Assembly (NCBI GenBank): GCA_003439945.1
Contig: QVRM01007053.1
Span: 124,001-188,000, forward strand
Source of the DNA: Dermanyssus gallinae
Lineage: Eukaryota > Arthropoda > Arachnida > Mesostigmata > Dermanyssidae
DNA length: 64,000 nucleotides
Direction of reading: 5' to 3'
Shown here: one piece after another, positions 12,353 through 26,528 of the stretch
Numbering within the stretch: position 1 is the first letter of the stretch
Layout of the letters: the number at the start of each line of letters is the position of its first letter
The notes under the pieces: model-generated
Databases searched by the model: none
What the model was told of the DNA's origin: nothing
Seen by the model: the letters and a program-made list of their open reading frames with translations, nothing else
Translations under genes and position numbers: made by a program

Positions 12353-12775
12353 CTGACAGATAATGGACAGCCGCGTGGTTAGAAACATCGGTCGAGTCGT
12401 GTCACAACAACGACCGGGCTAGTAGACCTAAGCTAACGAAGGAAAAACAGACAGACAGACCAACAGCGCCGCAGGGACGGTAGCGACAAGAAGAAACAGC
12501 GCAATGCTTTCCCCTCCTATCACCTCGTAGTCGTGTCGGTACCGTCTTGGCGAGTTTCGTTTGCCCGCACATGACGTTATTGGACAGCCGTACTCGAGGA
12601 TCGAGCAGAGCTCCTCACGAAGAGCTCTGCCACGAGCGAGTGCCACCACAAGAGTGAGGATGACGGGGTGCCGAGACCAAAATGAGACAAAGTGAGAAAA
12701 ACAGGACAGCTAAGGACTCCATAGAGGTACGAAGCAACAAGCTGCTCAAAGACGCGTTGCTATAATGATAGAGGC

Positions 12776-12833
12776 GTTGCTGGTGGTGGCGGTGGTGGTG
12801 GTGGTGGTAGTGGTCGTGGTACTACTGGTGATG
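12776..12833. repeat. (GGT)n microsatellite
   Basis: Imperfect GGT/GGC triplet run with GTA and CGT interruptions. The surrounding 12.4-13.1 kb is GC-rich and without a recognisable gene. Confidence 0.9.
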
Positions 12834-14999
12834 GTGAGGCCCTTGTCAGTTAGGGGTTTGGGAACGGCGCCGGTGTTGTGCTCGTAGTAACTAGCAACAC
12901 TTCAGCGATGGTTCCGATAATGTACGTGGAGGAGCAGAAAGGCTGAGCAGGTCAGGAAGAACAGGACGAGGGGTGTTGTGGAGGATGGGGGAAGCAGGGT
13001 TGAAGCAGGGCCTGGAGACGACCTGCCCCGGCTCGACCAGCCGGATTCGACGATGAAGCGGCTCGACTCGAGTTCTGCGCGCTAACTCACTCCACCCATT
13101 CAGCTACTATACGTACGGCTAGACATCTGCTGGGTCGTCGCCGAACCAGGACCTCAGCCCGCCGGCATAACCACCTCTACAGCCTACTCATCGTTTGGTT
13201 GGTCGGCGGACATCAAACGGCCGACGGCCCCGTCATTGTCGCGCTGAATATCAGCCCTAGATCCAATTAGGCTGAAGCCAGCTAGATGCGGCCTCAAGCC
13301 AACAAGCCGCCGGCCGGCTCGGGAGAGGTCGTGGCGAGCGCGTAGGCGAGAAGAAACACAGAAAAAGGAAATGAACCCTGACAGCACTGGCGATTTGTTT
13401 TTGCCATCTGGATACAAGCTGCAGAGGCAAGCAATGAACGTACGTGACGCATCTAGTGCCTTTTGGTGTCGTCTCTTCGACAATTTCGCATATTCAATAC
13501 TCATGACAAGCCAAGTGTCTATATATGAGCATTAGTGTGTATATATATCTGTATATAATGTTACATATCGCGTCAGTCATTAGGTGTCTTTAATAGAATA
13601 TATAGCAACTAAACACCGCGTTATTTTTGCACCTCGTGCAGCGTCCACGTACATTCAACAGGCCGTTGGAAAAGCGAGAATAATTGTTATCACAGCTGTT
13701 AGTAATGTTGTATCTCAGTTAATTTGCGTGCTTTAGTTGCTCATCTTTCGGTGCAGTTAGTGTACAAGACACAATATATGTGACTGCAGCCTAGTATTAG
13801 ATCAGCTCATGCGACAATTTTGACTTGTTTATTTCATTGATAATCAAACAGCGTGCCTATTATCGTAATTTCCGGCTCATCTGCCCTAACTGCGTGTTCT
13901 ATACTGTGCGCTATCGGCACAACTCGCCCAGTGCTGTTTATCAAGCAACGTCGTCACCCTGATTCGTTGCCGTAGGGCGTAGTCCTAGGGTCATCCAGGT
14001 CCGATCTCTCTCTATGCCTTTTTCAGGTTGACTAGCCGGGCTGAGGCCCTATTCAAAGGTTTGCGTGTATTTTCATCTCTACTTTGACTAAGCGAGTGTG
14101 TGCGGCGTGCCCAAAGAGAGCCTTTTGGCCTCCATTCAGCCAAGTACATTTGGCATCGCCTACGCTCATGTAGTAGTAGTAGTAGCAGCCGCTAATGGAG
14201 TTGACATAAGGCCGTGTGAGGATTCGAAGTCATGGCGGCGGCGGCGACGGCGGCGTGCGTCATAATTTCAATAAACCTTGTAATAAAGACCAAACAAGGT
14301 CCCTTTGACAGCCGATGCACAGCCGGTTCACTAATGCCTCAGGTAGCGGATGTCGGTGAGGCACGCGGCATGTGTGGCTCTATGCGCCCGTAGGTCCGTA
14401 CCAAAGAAACATATGGTAGGAAAGAATACTTTTTGATATTTAAATTTATTTGCACAAATAAGGTTGCTTTGTACACAAAACGGCAGATGAAATAAGTCAA
14501 ATAAATGTATATCAATTAAATAACAAACACGCGTGTTCTAGATTCACCGAGCAAGATTGCTTAATGGCAAAGCCGTTCCCCTGAATTCGCGCCATGACGT
14601 GAACAATATCGGTCATGACTTGAAACACCGTACACGGGCATTAGTCCTGCAGAACAACTAGAAAAAGATTCGATCGTTGCAACTAAATTAACAAATGCAC
14701 TTTCTGGCCTTACAACAGCAATGCGATTAATGGCAGATTATTGACCTCGCGGCTTAAGAAACATATCAAACGCCACCTCCTTATAAATGCGATTCTACGC
14801 TTTTAAGTAAATACGATTTCCAGACTGAAGAGAGCTACAATGCAGGCGGTAAGACGCCATCAATTACATAGTCATAACCTAAATATTCATGTTTTAAGAC
14901 AACGCCTGCTGGATCCTGACTTTGTTATACAACAGCAAACGAAGTTTAGTTTGTGTTATCAGGATATCAAGTACAGTGTGTTCTCTAAAAAGACACAAA

Positions 15000-15300
15000 T
15001 TTAACTTCAACAAACACCTCTTATTTCTGACTAGAACACAGACGCTGCGACTACTCGTGGGTCTATTCAATATTTTTTTGCATCATGAGTTGATTTATCG
15101 AACCAGGTTCCACATAAGAATAAAATATCACCGTTATTTATCAGGCTATGGGTCAGTATGGCATCCAAAACACGCTGCAGAGTGTGGTCCCAAATAAATG
15201 CAGTTTAAGTGTCCGACATTTTTTCTTCCGCAGCCGGTCAGAAACTTAGGTCGTGTAGAAAGACCCCTTCGTGCATCCCTTTCATCCACGAATAAGCCGA
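15000..15300 (+). mobile_element. possible LINE reverse-transcriptase tail (weak)
   Basis: The plus-strand frame contains TRTQTLRLLVGLF and, further on, LSGYGSVWHPKHAAEC. CR1/BovB-like reverse transcriptases end with a stretch of the form L..LY.SLV...LEYGSVVW.P, which this vaguely resembles. The frame stops soon after and no other domain is visible. It could be chance. Confidence 0.3.
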
Positions 15301-16464
15301 ACGACGACGAATATGAGCCGTGTAGGGCCGTGCGTAAATACCAGGCAACCAGTGACCCACATAGCTTGATTGCATTATAGAGATCAGAAGCAACGTAATT
15401 AGGCGTTATACGGGACACGAAAGCGTGCTTCTTTATCACCCTTACAATCGAGAGAACAAGGCCGACGTTCGACGCAGGCTGATCCGATCAGAACTGGAAG
15501 ACTATCTGCTCTGCTTAGAGCTCTAATCCGCTTGATCGAACAAGAGCGGCCATTTTTTTTGTTAGTGTTTTTGTTGTTGACATAAACTGTTACCGTTGAT
15601 GATGATGAATTAGATCCGACTGCGTTGGCAAGGACTGTTGAATTCGAAGTTGTTTCTTTTCCTGGTCTTTGGATTCACCAACTCTCGTTTAGTGATCGCT
15701 AGATCAGATTTGCGCTCAACAAGTTTTTGATTCATTTGCCTAGGTTATAGGATAATAATATCCTAAGTTAATAGCTCAGGAAAACGATATTATGTCTAGA
15801 CACATATGCACACGGATAAACACAATAATACTAGGAAAATACATGCAAAACAGACAAAAACTGCTAAGCACAGACATTCTTGCCTGACCCGGTGAGCGTT
15901 GAACACTGCACTAAGTAGTACATTTATTTCGGGTCGTTAACGTAGCGGCGCAATGTCTATATTAGAGAGCTTCTTTCGAGGACTTTCGGACTTGAGCGTC
16001 AAACTTTTGCGACAGTGGTCGGGTCGCTGCTACCGATTGGATGAAGATTTTACAACTAGCCGTCTAGTGGTCTTGGTTGAGACATCTGGTAATACGTCTG
16101 TGCAGTTAGCTATTCTAAACTTAAGCTTAGAGCTTCCCCCCCGGGCTCTTTCCCTTTTAGTCAAACGCCAAACGCTGTATGCACTATTTGGCTTCTAAGT
16201 GCACGCCCTATGTGATGCCCTGCTCTCGAGCCTGTCGAGTCGTCGAGATGTCGCCGGATGAAAGACCAACGAGACGAAGAAACCCCGAGGGCTTGGCAAA
16301 TAATGAATCGACATAAATGAAGCATTGATAGCTAAGATATGCACTTGGTATGCCTCGATCCTTCTGTAGCTAATCCATGTGCAGCTATGTGCACGCATGT
16401 CTACCTATGTATGTATGCATGTATACCTTAATAGCTCAGGCGGCCTCTAGCGTAACGAGCTTAC

Positions 16465-16566
16465 CTGGTTAACGTCGAGGAGTATATCGCAGCCTCCAAT
16501 GATCATGCGTTCAATGGCGAGATTCTTTCGAATGTTTTCTGTCTCGCTGACCTCGTCGTGCATTTG
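16465..16566 (-). CDS. RasGRF: RasGRF exon E: last DH helix and DH-PH linker
   Basis: A 102-base phase 0-0 exon of 34 codons: [20 protein letters not shown], then [14 protein letters not shown]. The stretch [28 protein letters not shown] is almost invariant in RASGRF1/2, and this is the strongest single piece of evidence for the gene's identity. It forms the C-terminal DH helix and the linker into the second PH domain. The acceptor CTTTCAG and donor GTAAGC are clear on the minus strand. One difference from vertebrates is glycine in place of glutamate in MII(E/G)GC. The following exon opens with the PH strand VFIRQGN, consistent with ...Q(T)FVRQGS in vertebrates. Confidence 0.97.
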
Positions 16567-19500
16567 CTGAAAGCGTACCGGTGAACGAGCGGTTCGGAGC
16601 GTGATGAGAAAACGTGGATGAGCATTCGGACATGAAAAGAAAGACCAGTTTATGACGCACAACGACGAATAAACACACGAAAAACAAACACAGACGCAGA
16701 GCACACCTGGTTAGAATGAGAAGTGTACTTGAAAGCTGACGCGTGAGGTGTGTCAAATAAAAACAGCCTTTTTGCACTGCGTTTATCCGCGCTTTCTTTC
16801 TGTCTCTCTCGTTCTTCTTTCTCTTACGCCTTCGGTGCCCCCTTTTCGTTTACACGGCCTACTAGTTCCAACTGCACTCTCGGTCATACCGGTGGCATAA
16901 TAATGGTCTTGTTTATACATGAGCACATACACGCGTCCTGCTAACGGCTCATAGGTACATACGCCGTGCATACAATGATGGTACTGACATATTCATTGTA
17001 CGAGTATATGAAAAAATAAAGCCATTCACATTTGTTAAAAATGCCTAACTAGATTTAATGCAGCTAGCTAACATAGTTGTTGTCTTACCTAATAAATAGA
17101 CAACTTAATATGCATGCATGCAACCATATATACAAATCCTTGTGTATATATCCTCCTGAACGGCATGGCATTTTGTGTAATTATCAAATTATCTGGTTTT
17201 GACACTGCGTGTCGTCCAGCTTGGCCCAGAACATATATATCTTGGCTATAACGTTTGGCCATACTGCACTAAAGAGGAACTAAAGGCTTATTTTCTATTA
17301 CTGCAGATAGCATTACGCAGCGCGCAGCCGTTAAAACTCACTCCCCGAGCTCCGAACGAAGCCAGCTCGCAAATAAACTCGGCTAACGAAAGTTAGACAT
17401 TTACGGCTTAGTTTACTCAAACTCGTTTGGCTAAGAGGTTAGCTATGCAGTCACACTGACACATTCAAGAATGCCGCTTCGAAATGCATAGTACTGTTTT
17501 TTTTGAGTGAAAGGAATACTCTCGTAGACTGTTTTAAGGAGCAAGACTGGTTAAACTTTCCTGCGCGCTACCACTCCATTGCCAAATGTACTCGTATCTA
17601 GTCTAGCTTTAGCCAAGCCGACTCCGTACGCATTGAGTATAGCCGATACCTGAAAAAATGCCAAGATATTTGTCAACTTGTCGTGCAAAAAAACGAATTC
17701 ACAGTGTCATTCGCGTGTTGTAGCCTCCCCTTCTAAGAACGAAGACGAACACGCAGAACAACACCAACGCACTTTTGTTGGCCTGTCGGGCGGCTGGGAA
17801 TCCCCTCCGCGAGAGTCCGCGTCGATGCCCACGCGGATTGAAGGCAAAAGATGTCGCGCTGAGGTGCCTGGACATGCACACTGAAGTGGTATCACGGCCC
17901 GGCCGCGGGCCACTTACGTACTACGCCGTTTAAGTTTGGCGGGACATAGCTCTACTTTCAACACTACATGGCCAGGATTGGAAAATGAACCACAGGTACT
18001 TACGCGTTGGCCCGGCTATTTCACCCCCTGTTCGGTCGTATACGTAGATTCATAAGAAATAAAAAAAGCTCCCTATAGTCTTAAGGTATTGCTACACAAT
18101 TCTAATCTTAACGGTGTGGAGGAAGTAGTTTTTAGTTAGTATTACACGTTTGGCATAAGACCGAGTCATATATCCTGCCTATGTTGAGTACCACACTGCC
18201 CGCCAACAACATTGGCGGGTGTGCGCATAGAATAATTGTACATGGTTGATTAAACTTTAGCGCTGATTTTTACGCAACAAAGTTATTTAGCGTGCAAATG
18301 TACGGCTACACGATAATGAATAGACATACTAAACATGTTTTTAAAGCTTACACACTTGTAGCGATTAGGAAATTATATAGGACGTCTAAACTGCACTTAT
18401 TTTAATTGGAATGGTGTCATACGACGGTGCGAACTAGGCTTTAGAGTCCCTAAGGTCTTAGAATTTGTTTAAGTACATAAGTACTAATGCGACACCTAAC
18501 TGTATAGATGCGAATATTTTATAAGCAGAAACCTAAAGCTCTTTGTTAAAGCAATCGAGCTAAGAAAACGTGAAGAATATTTCATTGATGGATTTTTTAG
18601 ATAGAGCTCCATTGCTTGTTAGTGTGTAGAATTAATTTTGACTAAATGGTGAGACTTTTAAAGCAACATAACCATTTAGATGTGATGCATTATGTTTTAC
18701 CAATAAACGTGTGCACAGCTGTTACACATCACATATGATTGCCCGTGCGCATACATGGGTACAATTTCTATTTATAGTGTGCATGTAGACTAGACATCAG
18801 CATTAAATGAAACGAATTACGCTATGACGAGTGCGTGTAGGCCTCACGGTGAGTGATTTCGGAAAACTAGCAATTTCAGAATTCGGGCTGATAGCGCCTT
18901 ACACCCACTGCACCGTTAGGGGTCCCACGAAATCGCTCTGTAAACAATCTTTGTTCTAGATGTAAACAAATACATGGCATAGCAGGTCAAAGATCCTCAA
19001 TAGGTGCACGATCTTAAATTGTATTGTTTGACTGGAGATTGTGGATAACTAGACTCGGGTGTCCATGATTTTCCCCGATGGCATATCCAAAGGAGAAGAA
19101 GGATGATCATTTCATCGTATGAACGTGTTGTGACTGCGTCTAGTAGAATACAAGAGAAACTTAATTTGGATGGCAAACGCATACTGCGGCGATCACGAGA
19201 GAGTTAAGGGACATATTGGTAACGCACGCGAGTAGTCTTGCCAATTCGACATTTTCTGGTGTTAAAAACGAGTTTTGAGAATCCTGACCGATCTATATTT
19301 ATACATATCGAATTGTTTAGATTTCTGCTCTAATTAAGCTAGAATTTCTATTTGTCTTCTGTTTAGTGGCCGAAGCTCAACAAAAACGTAATCAATTTTT
19401 ATATAATGTACAATAACTATTCTTGCAGAGACTTACTCCAGTGGAGTGGAGTGGGGTGGGTGTGGTATATGTACGGATTTATTGACGATACCCCATCTAA

Positions 19501-19795
19501 GGAGTTTTGCCATCGTTGTTCTAACTACTACAACTGCTACTACTCTTACCAGCATTACTACTCCTACTACGGTCAATCTATTATTAACGCGTAAATGGCA
19601 TCGAATTATCTTGATTGCTCGCTATACAGGTCCAGCCGCCGGATGCAGAGCCACCAGAGCACGCGAAGAAGTGGCACGAGGCGATGCGAACAACGGAGAA
19701 ACTCTATGGTGCGCACTAACGTCCCGGATGCGTTCAACCGTCGACGGCGGTGGCGCTGTGTGAGCGCTAATGGAAAATCAGCCCTTACGAAACGG

Positions 19796-19866
19796 TAACA
19801 GCAACAACAACAACAACAACAACAACAGCAACAAGATCAATGGCAACAACAACAACAACAACAACA
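19796..19866. repeat. (CAA)n microsatellite
   Basis: CAA repeat with a few AGC/ATC interruptions. It produces a poly-asparagine/glutamine open frame that I do not regard as a gene. Confidence 0.93.
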
Positions 19867-20734
19867 TTTACCCCAAACAGTGGTCGTGCAACTTATTGTT
19901 ACACTCTATGCACTGTCCAGACCGCCGGCCATCTATCTCTGTTGGTCTGTCGCTAGACCTCCGCTCTCCCCCCCCCCCGCTAACTCGTCTTCCCTTGTTT
20001 CTCGCACTGCCTTCACTCGCTTCCCGCATAGCTAGCTCTCTTGCCGGTAGTGGTCGGAGTGCAGCCATCAGTGGTAATTAGCCACGCCACGCCGCGACGC
20101 CAATGCCATCACTAGCGCCGGCTTTTCCCTCGCAACTTCACGGCTAACGTGGAGTCGAGTGAACGGAGTCGTTACGACGACGACGGAAGAAAAATTCGCA
20201 CATGTGGCCCATCCCCCCCCCCCTACCCCCGCCTGCCTCTGCTTGTCTGGCGGCTTGGCCCTGCCTTGGCCCGTCCGCGTCTCCGGCGCGATCGACCGGC
20301 CCTACTCGTCTCGGGTCGTGCCGGGGGATGCTTCTGGCTGTAGTGCGACTGTGACGGTATGCTGCCACTTTAACAGGCCAGTGTAAGGTCTATGCAACTA
20401 TGACTGGAACTGGACGTGCATGCATGTAGAGTGCTGCAGGGCGCTGCAGCACGTCACGCTCGCTCAATGCGTGACGTGAGACGTAAACAACACGGCGACA
20501 GGACCACCGACGGGACCACCCCGCCGTCTGACCTGAGCCCTGCAATCAGCCTGCTCAGTCGTGGTCAATTCAGTCAGTCAGTTACTCAGTGAGTCGGTCG
20601 GTCGGTTGGTCGGTCAGTCTAAGCCAAGCGTCACCTTACCAAAGAGAGCAGTAGTTGTAACAGCGGCTGCTACTGCAGCAGCAACAACAACAACAACAAC
20701 AAAGCGGTCAGAACCATTACTATCAACATAATGG

Positions 20735-20837
20735 TGACGGTGATGATGATGATGATGACGGTTATCATCATTAATAACATCCACGTATCGAACTGCTAAG
20801 ATACTCACGATAAAGAAGAAGAAGAAGAAGAAGAAGA
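20735..20837. repeat. (GAT)n and (GAA)n microsatellites
   Basis: A short GAT/ATG triplet run near 20735-20760 and a cleaner GAA run at 20811-20837, directly visible. Confidence 0.88.
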
Positions 20838-21397
20838 CGGATATGGATAAGTTTGGCACGTAGTGCACGTTCCTACGTACCTCTCCTCACAACAGCAGCG
20901 TGTCTCGTCCTTTGTCGTTTTGTGTGGCTTTGTTGCGGCAGTATGGAATGTCTGTTTCGCAAACGGCCATATATACAAAGGGCCACATACAGACAGGACG
21001 GACAGGACGGGACAGGGCGTGTCTGTCTGCGAACGCTATCATGCCTCAATGTTTGCGAGAAGATCAGCGTGACATTGTGCGCTCGCCCTTCATCGTAAGA
21101 GCACCGCGTGGCAGCAGCAGCAGCAGCAGCTGCAGAATAATCACCCCAACGCGCTGTGACAATGGCGCGAGGGACGCCCCGCAGTGCAACAGTCACGCAC
21201 ACACGCTTCTATTATCATTAGTATCGTATTTGTAGCTGGGTGCTCCTTGCATATGCTACCGCCGCCGCCGCCGCTACCGCTGTAACTGCAAACGCTACAA
21301 CGATGGCCCACAAAGGCAACGGCCGGGGCAGCGCCGCGCGACGGAGGTCAACCATAAGAAATACAAGTACGCTGGACTATTGCTTAATCAGGCTGTT

Positions 21398-21457
21398 TGT
21401 TGTTGTTGTGGCTGTTGTTGTTGTGGCTGTTGTTGTTGTAGCTGTTGTTGTTGTTGA
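21398..21457. repeat. (GTT)n microsatellite
   Basis: GTT repeat broken at regular intervals by GTGGCT or GTAGCT, which suggests a higher-order unit of about 18 bases. Confidence 0.9.
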
Positions 21458-22689
21458 TTTCAGTGTCATTATTGCTGTAACAATACTCCTATATTCGAAA
21501 CTGCTATATTACTATAGATATAGGTGCAATGTATAACAAGATGTAAGTAATACAGCGTTATGGATGCAACGGTGTTGTCAAAAGTTTAAAAGGTCAAAGT
21601 TTTTCACCCGCACAATGCGCCGGCGCGCGGCTAGCAGGCAATGAAAGAACCTGAAAGAGAACAGGAAGTTTCTCTCGTCAGGAACGCTCACTACGCTCAA
21701 TGCGTACAGCAAGTGAGCACCGATCGGTTTGTACCGATTATCATGTCCCGGCAGCTTCCCACATATATGCATATAACGGACGTCTAAAGGACGGCTAACT
21801 TCACCGTGTGAATAGAATAGTTATTACGTGCATGTACGTATGCATTTGTATAGAGACAGTTGCGTGACTTGCTTAACTACGACACCTCTAGTAGTGAAAT
21901 AAAATACGGAGCAGTCTAGAGCCTACGTTGGCGTGTCGGTGAGCTTAAAGGACGGTTGCTCTTAAGATTTGACGCCACAAACCTCCGAATCATGTGGCCG
22001 TCTCTGTAAGTACAATGTTTCGAAAAACCGGCAAGAAGTCCAATAAGAACCGGAAATTGCCTTCGTAATGGTGGCGGGACAGTTTGATGCACTGCGACAA
22101 CACGATGCGGAGGGACGGCGACACGAAAGAGAAAGACAGATGGGAAGTTCTTGCGCATGTGCATTACGGCTCCAGCCGCGGATAGTCTCGTCAGTAACAA
22201 TAACCGCCGGATATGGGCTGCGTCCACCTGCGTTTCACCTGCATACCCAAACTCATAATATCGGTAGCGATGACGAACGTAGGCGTCCGTACTGGTTCCG
22301 CATATGAAACCCACATATGCATACAAACACTCGGATGCATAAAGGCCTGTCTTTGATTTAAAGAAGCGCGAGCTATAAATGGCGCTGACCGAAAAGTCGT
22401 TTAACCATTGGTAACACGGTACAATGTGGGTTGCCTGCCGCTCAATGCCTGCTCACGCAGGCACACAGAGACAATAACGTGACCCTGCTGTGTCCCGAAG
22501 CTGGTTCCAAATAGAGAGGGAAACTTGAAGGAACTTATTCGAGTTGTATATATATATGTATATATGCGAATGCAGGTATGTGCCTTGTAGTAGACAGTAA
22601 AGCGCCTACCATCTACAGTAGCAATGAGGACTCTTTTGCAGACCGACGCACAATTTGCATGTGTGCCATGATATATATATATATATATA

Positions 22690-22860
22690 TACAAGGGCTG
22701 ATTGAAAAGTTCTAGCCTTTAACCTTTCTTTTATCGCCCAACCGAAACCACAAAGGTTTTCCGGTTTACCTTGCTTAGAAGCGCACTCATCGGCTACACA
22801 AAAGCTACACAAATTTAGCGAAATCGGTAGCGGCATTTATTATTTTAGTTTGGTTCAATG
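22690..22860 (+). mobile_element. mariner terminal fragment next to (TA)n
   Basis: Immediately after a (TA)n tract (22670-22691) the sequence reads ACAAGGGCTGATTGAAAAGT followed by TCTAGCC. This has the form of mariner inverted-repeat ends, which insert at TA. The following 150 bases give a minus-strand translation with no stop up to the repeat but no clear transposase motif. Only one end is seen, so this is a truncated copy. Confidence 0.5.
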
Positions 22861-22899
22861 AAGTAAAGAACACGAGGTTCGGCTATTTTTTCAAAAGCC

Positions 22900-25800
22900 G
22901 AATTGGAAATAACAACGAATCTGCATCAAGTTATATGTTAAAAACTAAATCATATGTTCTAAAGTGGTGGAAACGCTACGAACAGGTAATGGCGACCATG
23001 CAGTGGTCCGAAACACTGTATATGTAAACACATGCGACGAACGTGAAGAGATCGAAGATGGTCTCGTTTGGGAAAGTTCGGGATCCACAGCAGTAGACGT
23101 TGAAAAGTTTGTGATATTCGGGTCGAGATTTTCTGATACATATCCCTATTCCTCCCTACCCCCAGCGGGCCCTCTGCTACCCAAGAGTCGTGTGACGAGA
23201 AAGCCATGGAAGCCTACGTCAGAATTTAGTAGGCGTAACTCTCGTGCGCAGAACCGACGATCAAAACAGGCAAATGAACAGCAGCCCCTACCAGTAGCAA
23301 ACTCTGAGGAAGCTATGGACACGCAGAATGAGGTTGGATCTGCCTCCCGAACGACACTAGCTACACCGTTTAGGTAGCGCACCTACTCCCGAGTAAGAGG
23401 AGCCAAACTATGTAGGAATCTACAGCTTTTACTGACGGCAGTGGCTGACAGTCAGCAAACACCGGACTACGCACGCACTAATCTCTAAAGCAGTACTGAC
23501 TATAGGCGTAAATATACGCGAACCTTGCCATAGAATGCTTGAAGCAGGCAAAGAAACAGTTCGTCGAGACAAGTATAGAGTACAAAGAGACAGTTCGTAA
23601 GACAAGAGGAATTCATGGCCTCTTCCATGCCTGCTCCTCTTTGAGGAGGAGGCGTTTACCTTATAAAAGGAGCGCACATACATATGACCACCAGCCTCAA
23701 TAAGACAAGTATCTTATGTGACAAGGTTTTAACTAAAGCTTTATTGCAATTACAGAGCTTCTATAGAGACGATCGCCTTATCAAGTATCTCTCGCCACAA
23801 TTACCTGGACTGCAATATGCATTGGCGGCACATCTCAAGGAAAGGAAGGTTTTTTTACTAAAGAATCATCACATCATAAACAAAGTCAAAGGCAAAAGAA
23901 CAGACGAAGTCAGACTCAGACAAAAAGAAAATAACGAAGTCAGACTCAACCGTCCCAATTGTCGTGAAATCAAGTAGTGCATCTTATGCTGAGGCTCTAC
24001 GTGCTTTAGGAACAAAATTGACCCAGCGACAACTAAAGTAGACGTCAAAAAGTGCTACAGAAGCAGCTGTGCAAGGCACTACTCCCGATGCGACCGGCAA
24101 GTTCCTCTAACAAATAAAGCAAAAACACCTTTGTATGCGACACTCCAAGCGTCTCACAGACTAAGCTGTCATAATTCAAGATTTAAATGAGTCTATTGAG
24201 CCGAAGCACGTTCTTAATGAGCTCACTAAGAATGGGCCACCGATGGCGGTTACCCTGGGTTCCCTAAAGAGGACTTGGGTAAACGACTACTCGTGCACTG
24301 CTAACATGCCCCCGAGGGACCTCAATGGCTTCCACTACAAATATATATATATATATATATATATACATCGTAGTTGGACCTCATCCCACATAGGCGAAAT
24401 GGTCTCGGTACGATAGTGTTTACTGTATCTAGGCATTATCCATGCGACCAGAGGACTAACTCAGACCAACCAACCTCTCTGCTCCAAATGCGAAGGACAA
24501 GGACACGTTGTAAAAAGCTGCACGGTTCATGTTTGGTGCTATTTTACATAGGTGAACACTACGCTACTACGTCGCAGTGCCCAGCAGATTGATAACAGGT
24601 CATAAGACTCCGAGAAAACCGCAAACAAAACAACAAAACAACGAGAGACATTAAAATACTGTGAATAGACCTCCGCAGAGCTCTGCATAGAGCTTACCGT
24701 ATGGCGTCTTAATTTGCGGCCAAAACTAACAAAAATGTTTACTACCCTCTAAGACTCTATAACACAGCTTTCACACTCAGTAAGGCAGGGCACGCACTTC
24801 TCTTTTATTACCACTTCCGACCTTGCGATCTACTCAGTAAATATTTCTCGAACTCCACCCTAAATGAATACAAACAATTCCTAGAAGAACTACACCTCAC
24901 TATGAGCACCCGCAGTCACTGAAAGACGATTGTAGAACGGGATTTTAATGCGGCCAACAGTACTTGAGGAAGCAGCCCCTTATCATGGATGGAATGGAGA
25001 GAAACCCTATTGAACCCGCTCTACATAACCTTATCCGTCATTTGGTTAATTATTTTTATTAATTTAACGCCATTAACTTCCTCTTAGCTCTTTTTCCCTA
25101 TACAGCGGCAATGATTTCCCAGGCTGTATACCCTTACAGAAGGCGTTAAAAAGTACTTTATCTCATTAAATGCTCGTCAGTAGAAACATCTCAAATTTTT
25201 ACAGCTCTGGAAAGCCTGTCGAGAATCCGGTGCCCACCCACATTCTAAGATAGCCAACCGCCTTATGCTACTAGTGGAAAAGCCGGATCGTCGAAAAGCC
25301 AGAGGGCCTGTGACCGCTTGCGACGAGTATGCAAGCGCCGCAGAGCAGCATGCCGGCCAGAACATTTCTACTTATGGAGAGAAAATTAGAGAAGCACGAA
25401 AGGCCCTACGTAGGGCAACTAGAAATAGTAAACTAGACCACTGGAATTCATTGTGCGAGGAGATTGAAGAAAACTTTTGGGGCAAAGGATACAAAATCGT
25501 ACGTTACAAAATGTCCTTCTACTCACGACGTATCCTTCGACGTATATATCTTCATACCTAAAAGACGGAGCATCTTCCTGCAAAGGCGTGGACTATGCAG
25601 CCGGGGTCCCCTAAAGGTTCATACTGGAACCCCTATGGATTATAGCCTACGATAAAAATCCTAAACCCCACATTCCCCGTTATTGTCCGCGAAAAGACAC
25701 CCACGACAATCTGCTCGAAGGAACAGCCAACGGGATCGTGGCGGATATACGACAAAAAATACACAAGCTAGGTCGCAAAGTGGCATCATAAAAACAGAAG

Positions 25801-26496
25801 TAACTGTTGTAAACCGACTTTCAGCGCCGTCTCTTAACATCAATAGTAGATAGCATCACACTCGACTACAAGGGTCACAACACCCAAAAGCCGTCTCCTT
25901 AAGAACACGCAAACGACCTATGGCGCTCAACATCGCACGGCTTCCACAGCAGCCATACAGGTCCTCTCCAGACAGATTTCCTGGGAGCTAAGAACAGAGA
26001 GAGGGACTACTAGTCAGCAGAACAGACGCCCTTAGCAAGTGGAACCAGAAATCGGATAAAATCAATAATCTCTAATCTCAAAACATGGTGCAGTCTTAAA
26101 CACGGCTCGTTTACTCACCCACTAGCGCAACTGCTAACATGCCACGGTGGCTGCTTTCGGCGATACGTACACATCATTGATACCCCTAACTCTTCTTTAT
26201 GCCGTATATGCAACTCAGAAGAGGCTGATGTTGTAAGGCGCTGTTAAGAATGCTGTTCCTTTTTCAATACTGACTGAGATTTACTGTCTCAAAACCTAAC
26301 TCGTAGAAGAAGCAGATTCGCAGATATTTTTCTCCGAGGCAAAACTAACCGCCGCACAAAGCCGGTCAGCCTTATTGGCAAGCTAAAGTGACCAGGTGAA
26401 GGGGCAAAGACGACGACAGAGTTTTAGTGGGGCTGTGAGCCCCGCACTACACTAGCCTGGCTTTAACAATGATGCCCGGCAGTTTACCAATTCATC

Positions 26497-26507
<11 letters not shown>
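22900..26507 (+). mobile_element. decayed non-LTR retrotransposon (R1/LOA/Jockey-like LINE)
   Basis: Order on the plus strand matches a two-ORF LINE. A gag-like ORF1 is in pieces (23684-24590): SSSASYAEALRAL, IQDLNESIEPKHVLNEL, then a CCHC zinc knuckle LCSKCEGQGHVVKSC near 24480-24530. An endonuclease scrap ERDFNAANST (compare GDFNA..WG) lies near 24938. A linker runs at 25200-25500, with EEIEENFWGKGYKIV. An RT motif AGVP*RFILEPLWIIAYDKN lies near 25600-25660. A C-terminal segment LLTCHGGCFRRYVHIID is followed by CRICNSEEADVV near 26130-26230. An A-tract ends it at about 26500, running into (TA)n. Many stops and frameshifts are present and most of the RT is deleted. It is inactive. Confidence 0.85.

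Positions 26508-26528
<21 letters not shown>

Larger units (their letters stand above)
10949..16464 (-). other. RasGRF intron between exons E and F (5.5 kb)
   Basis: A GT-AG intron with a mariner remnant (11050-11640), (TA)n tracts (11656-11687, 11763-11782, 11810-11849, 12312-12351), a (GGT)n tract (12776-12833) and a possible LINE scrap near 15000-15300. The stretches 13140-14900 and 15480-16400 hold nothing I recognise. Confidence 0.8.
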
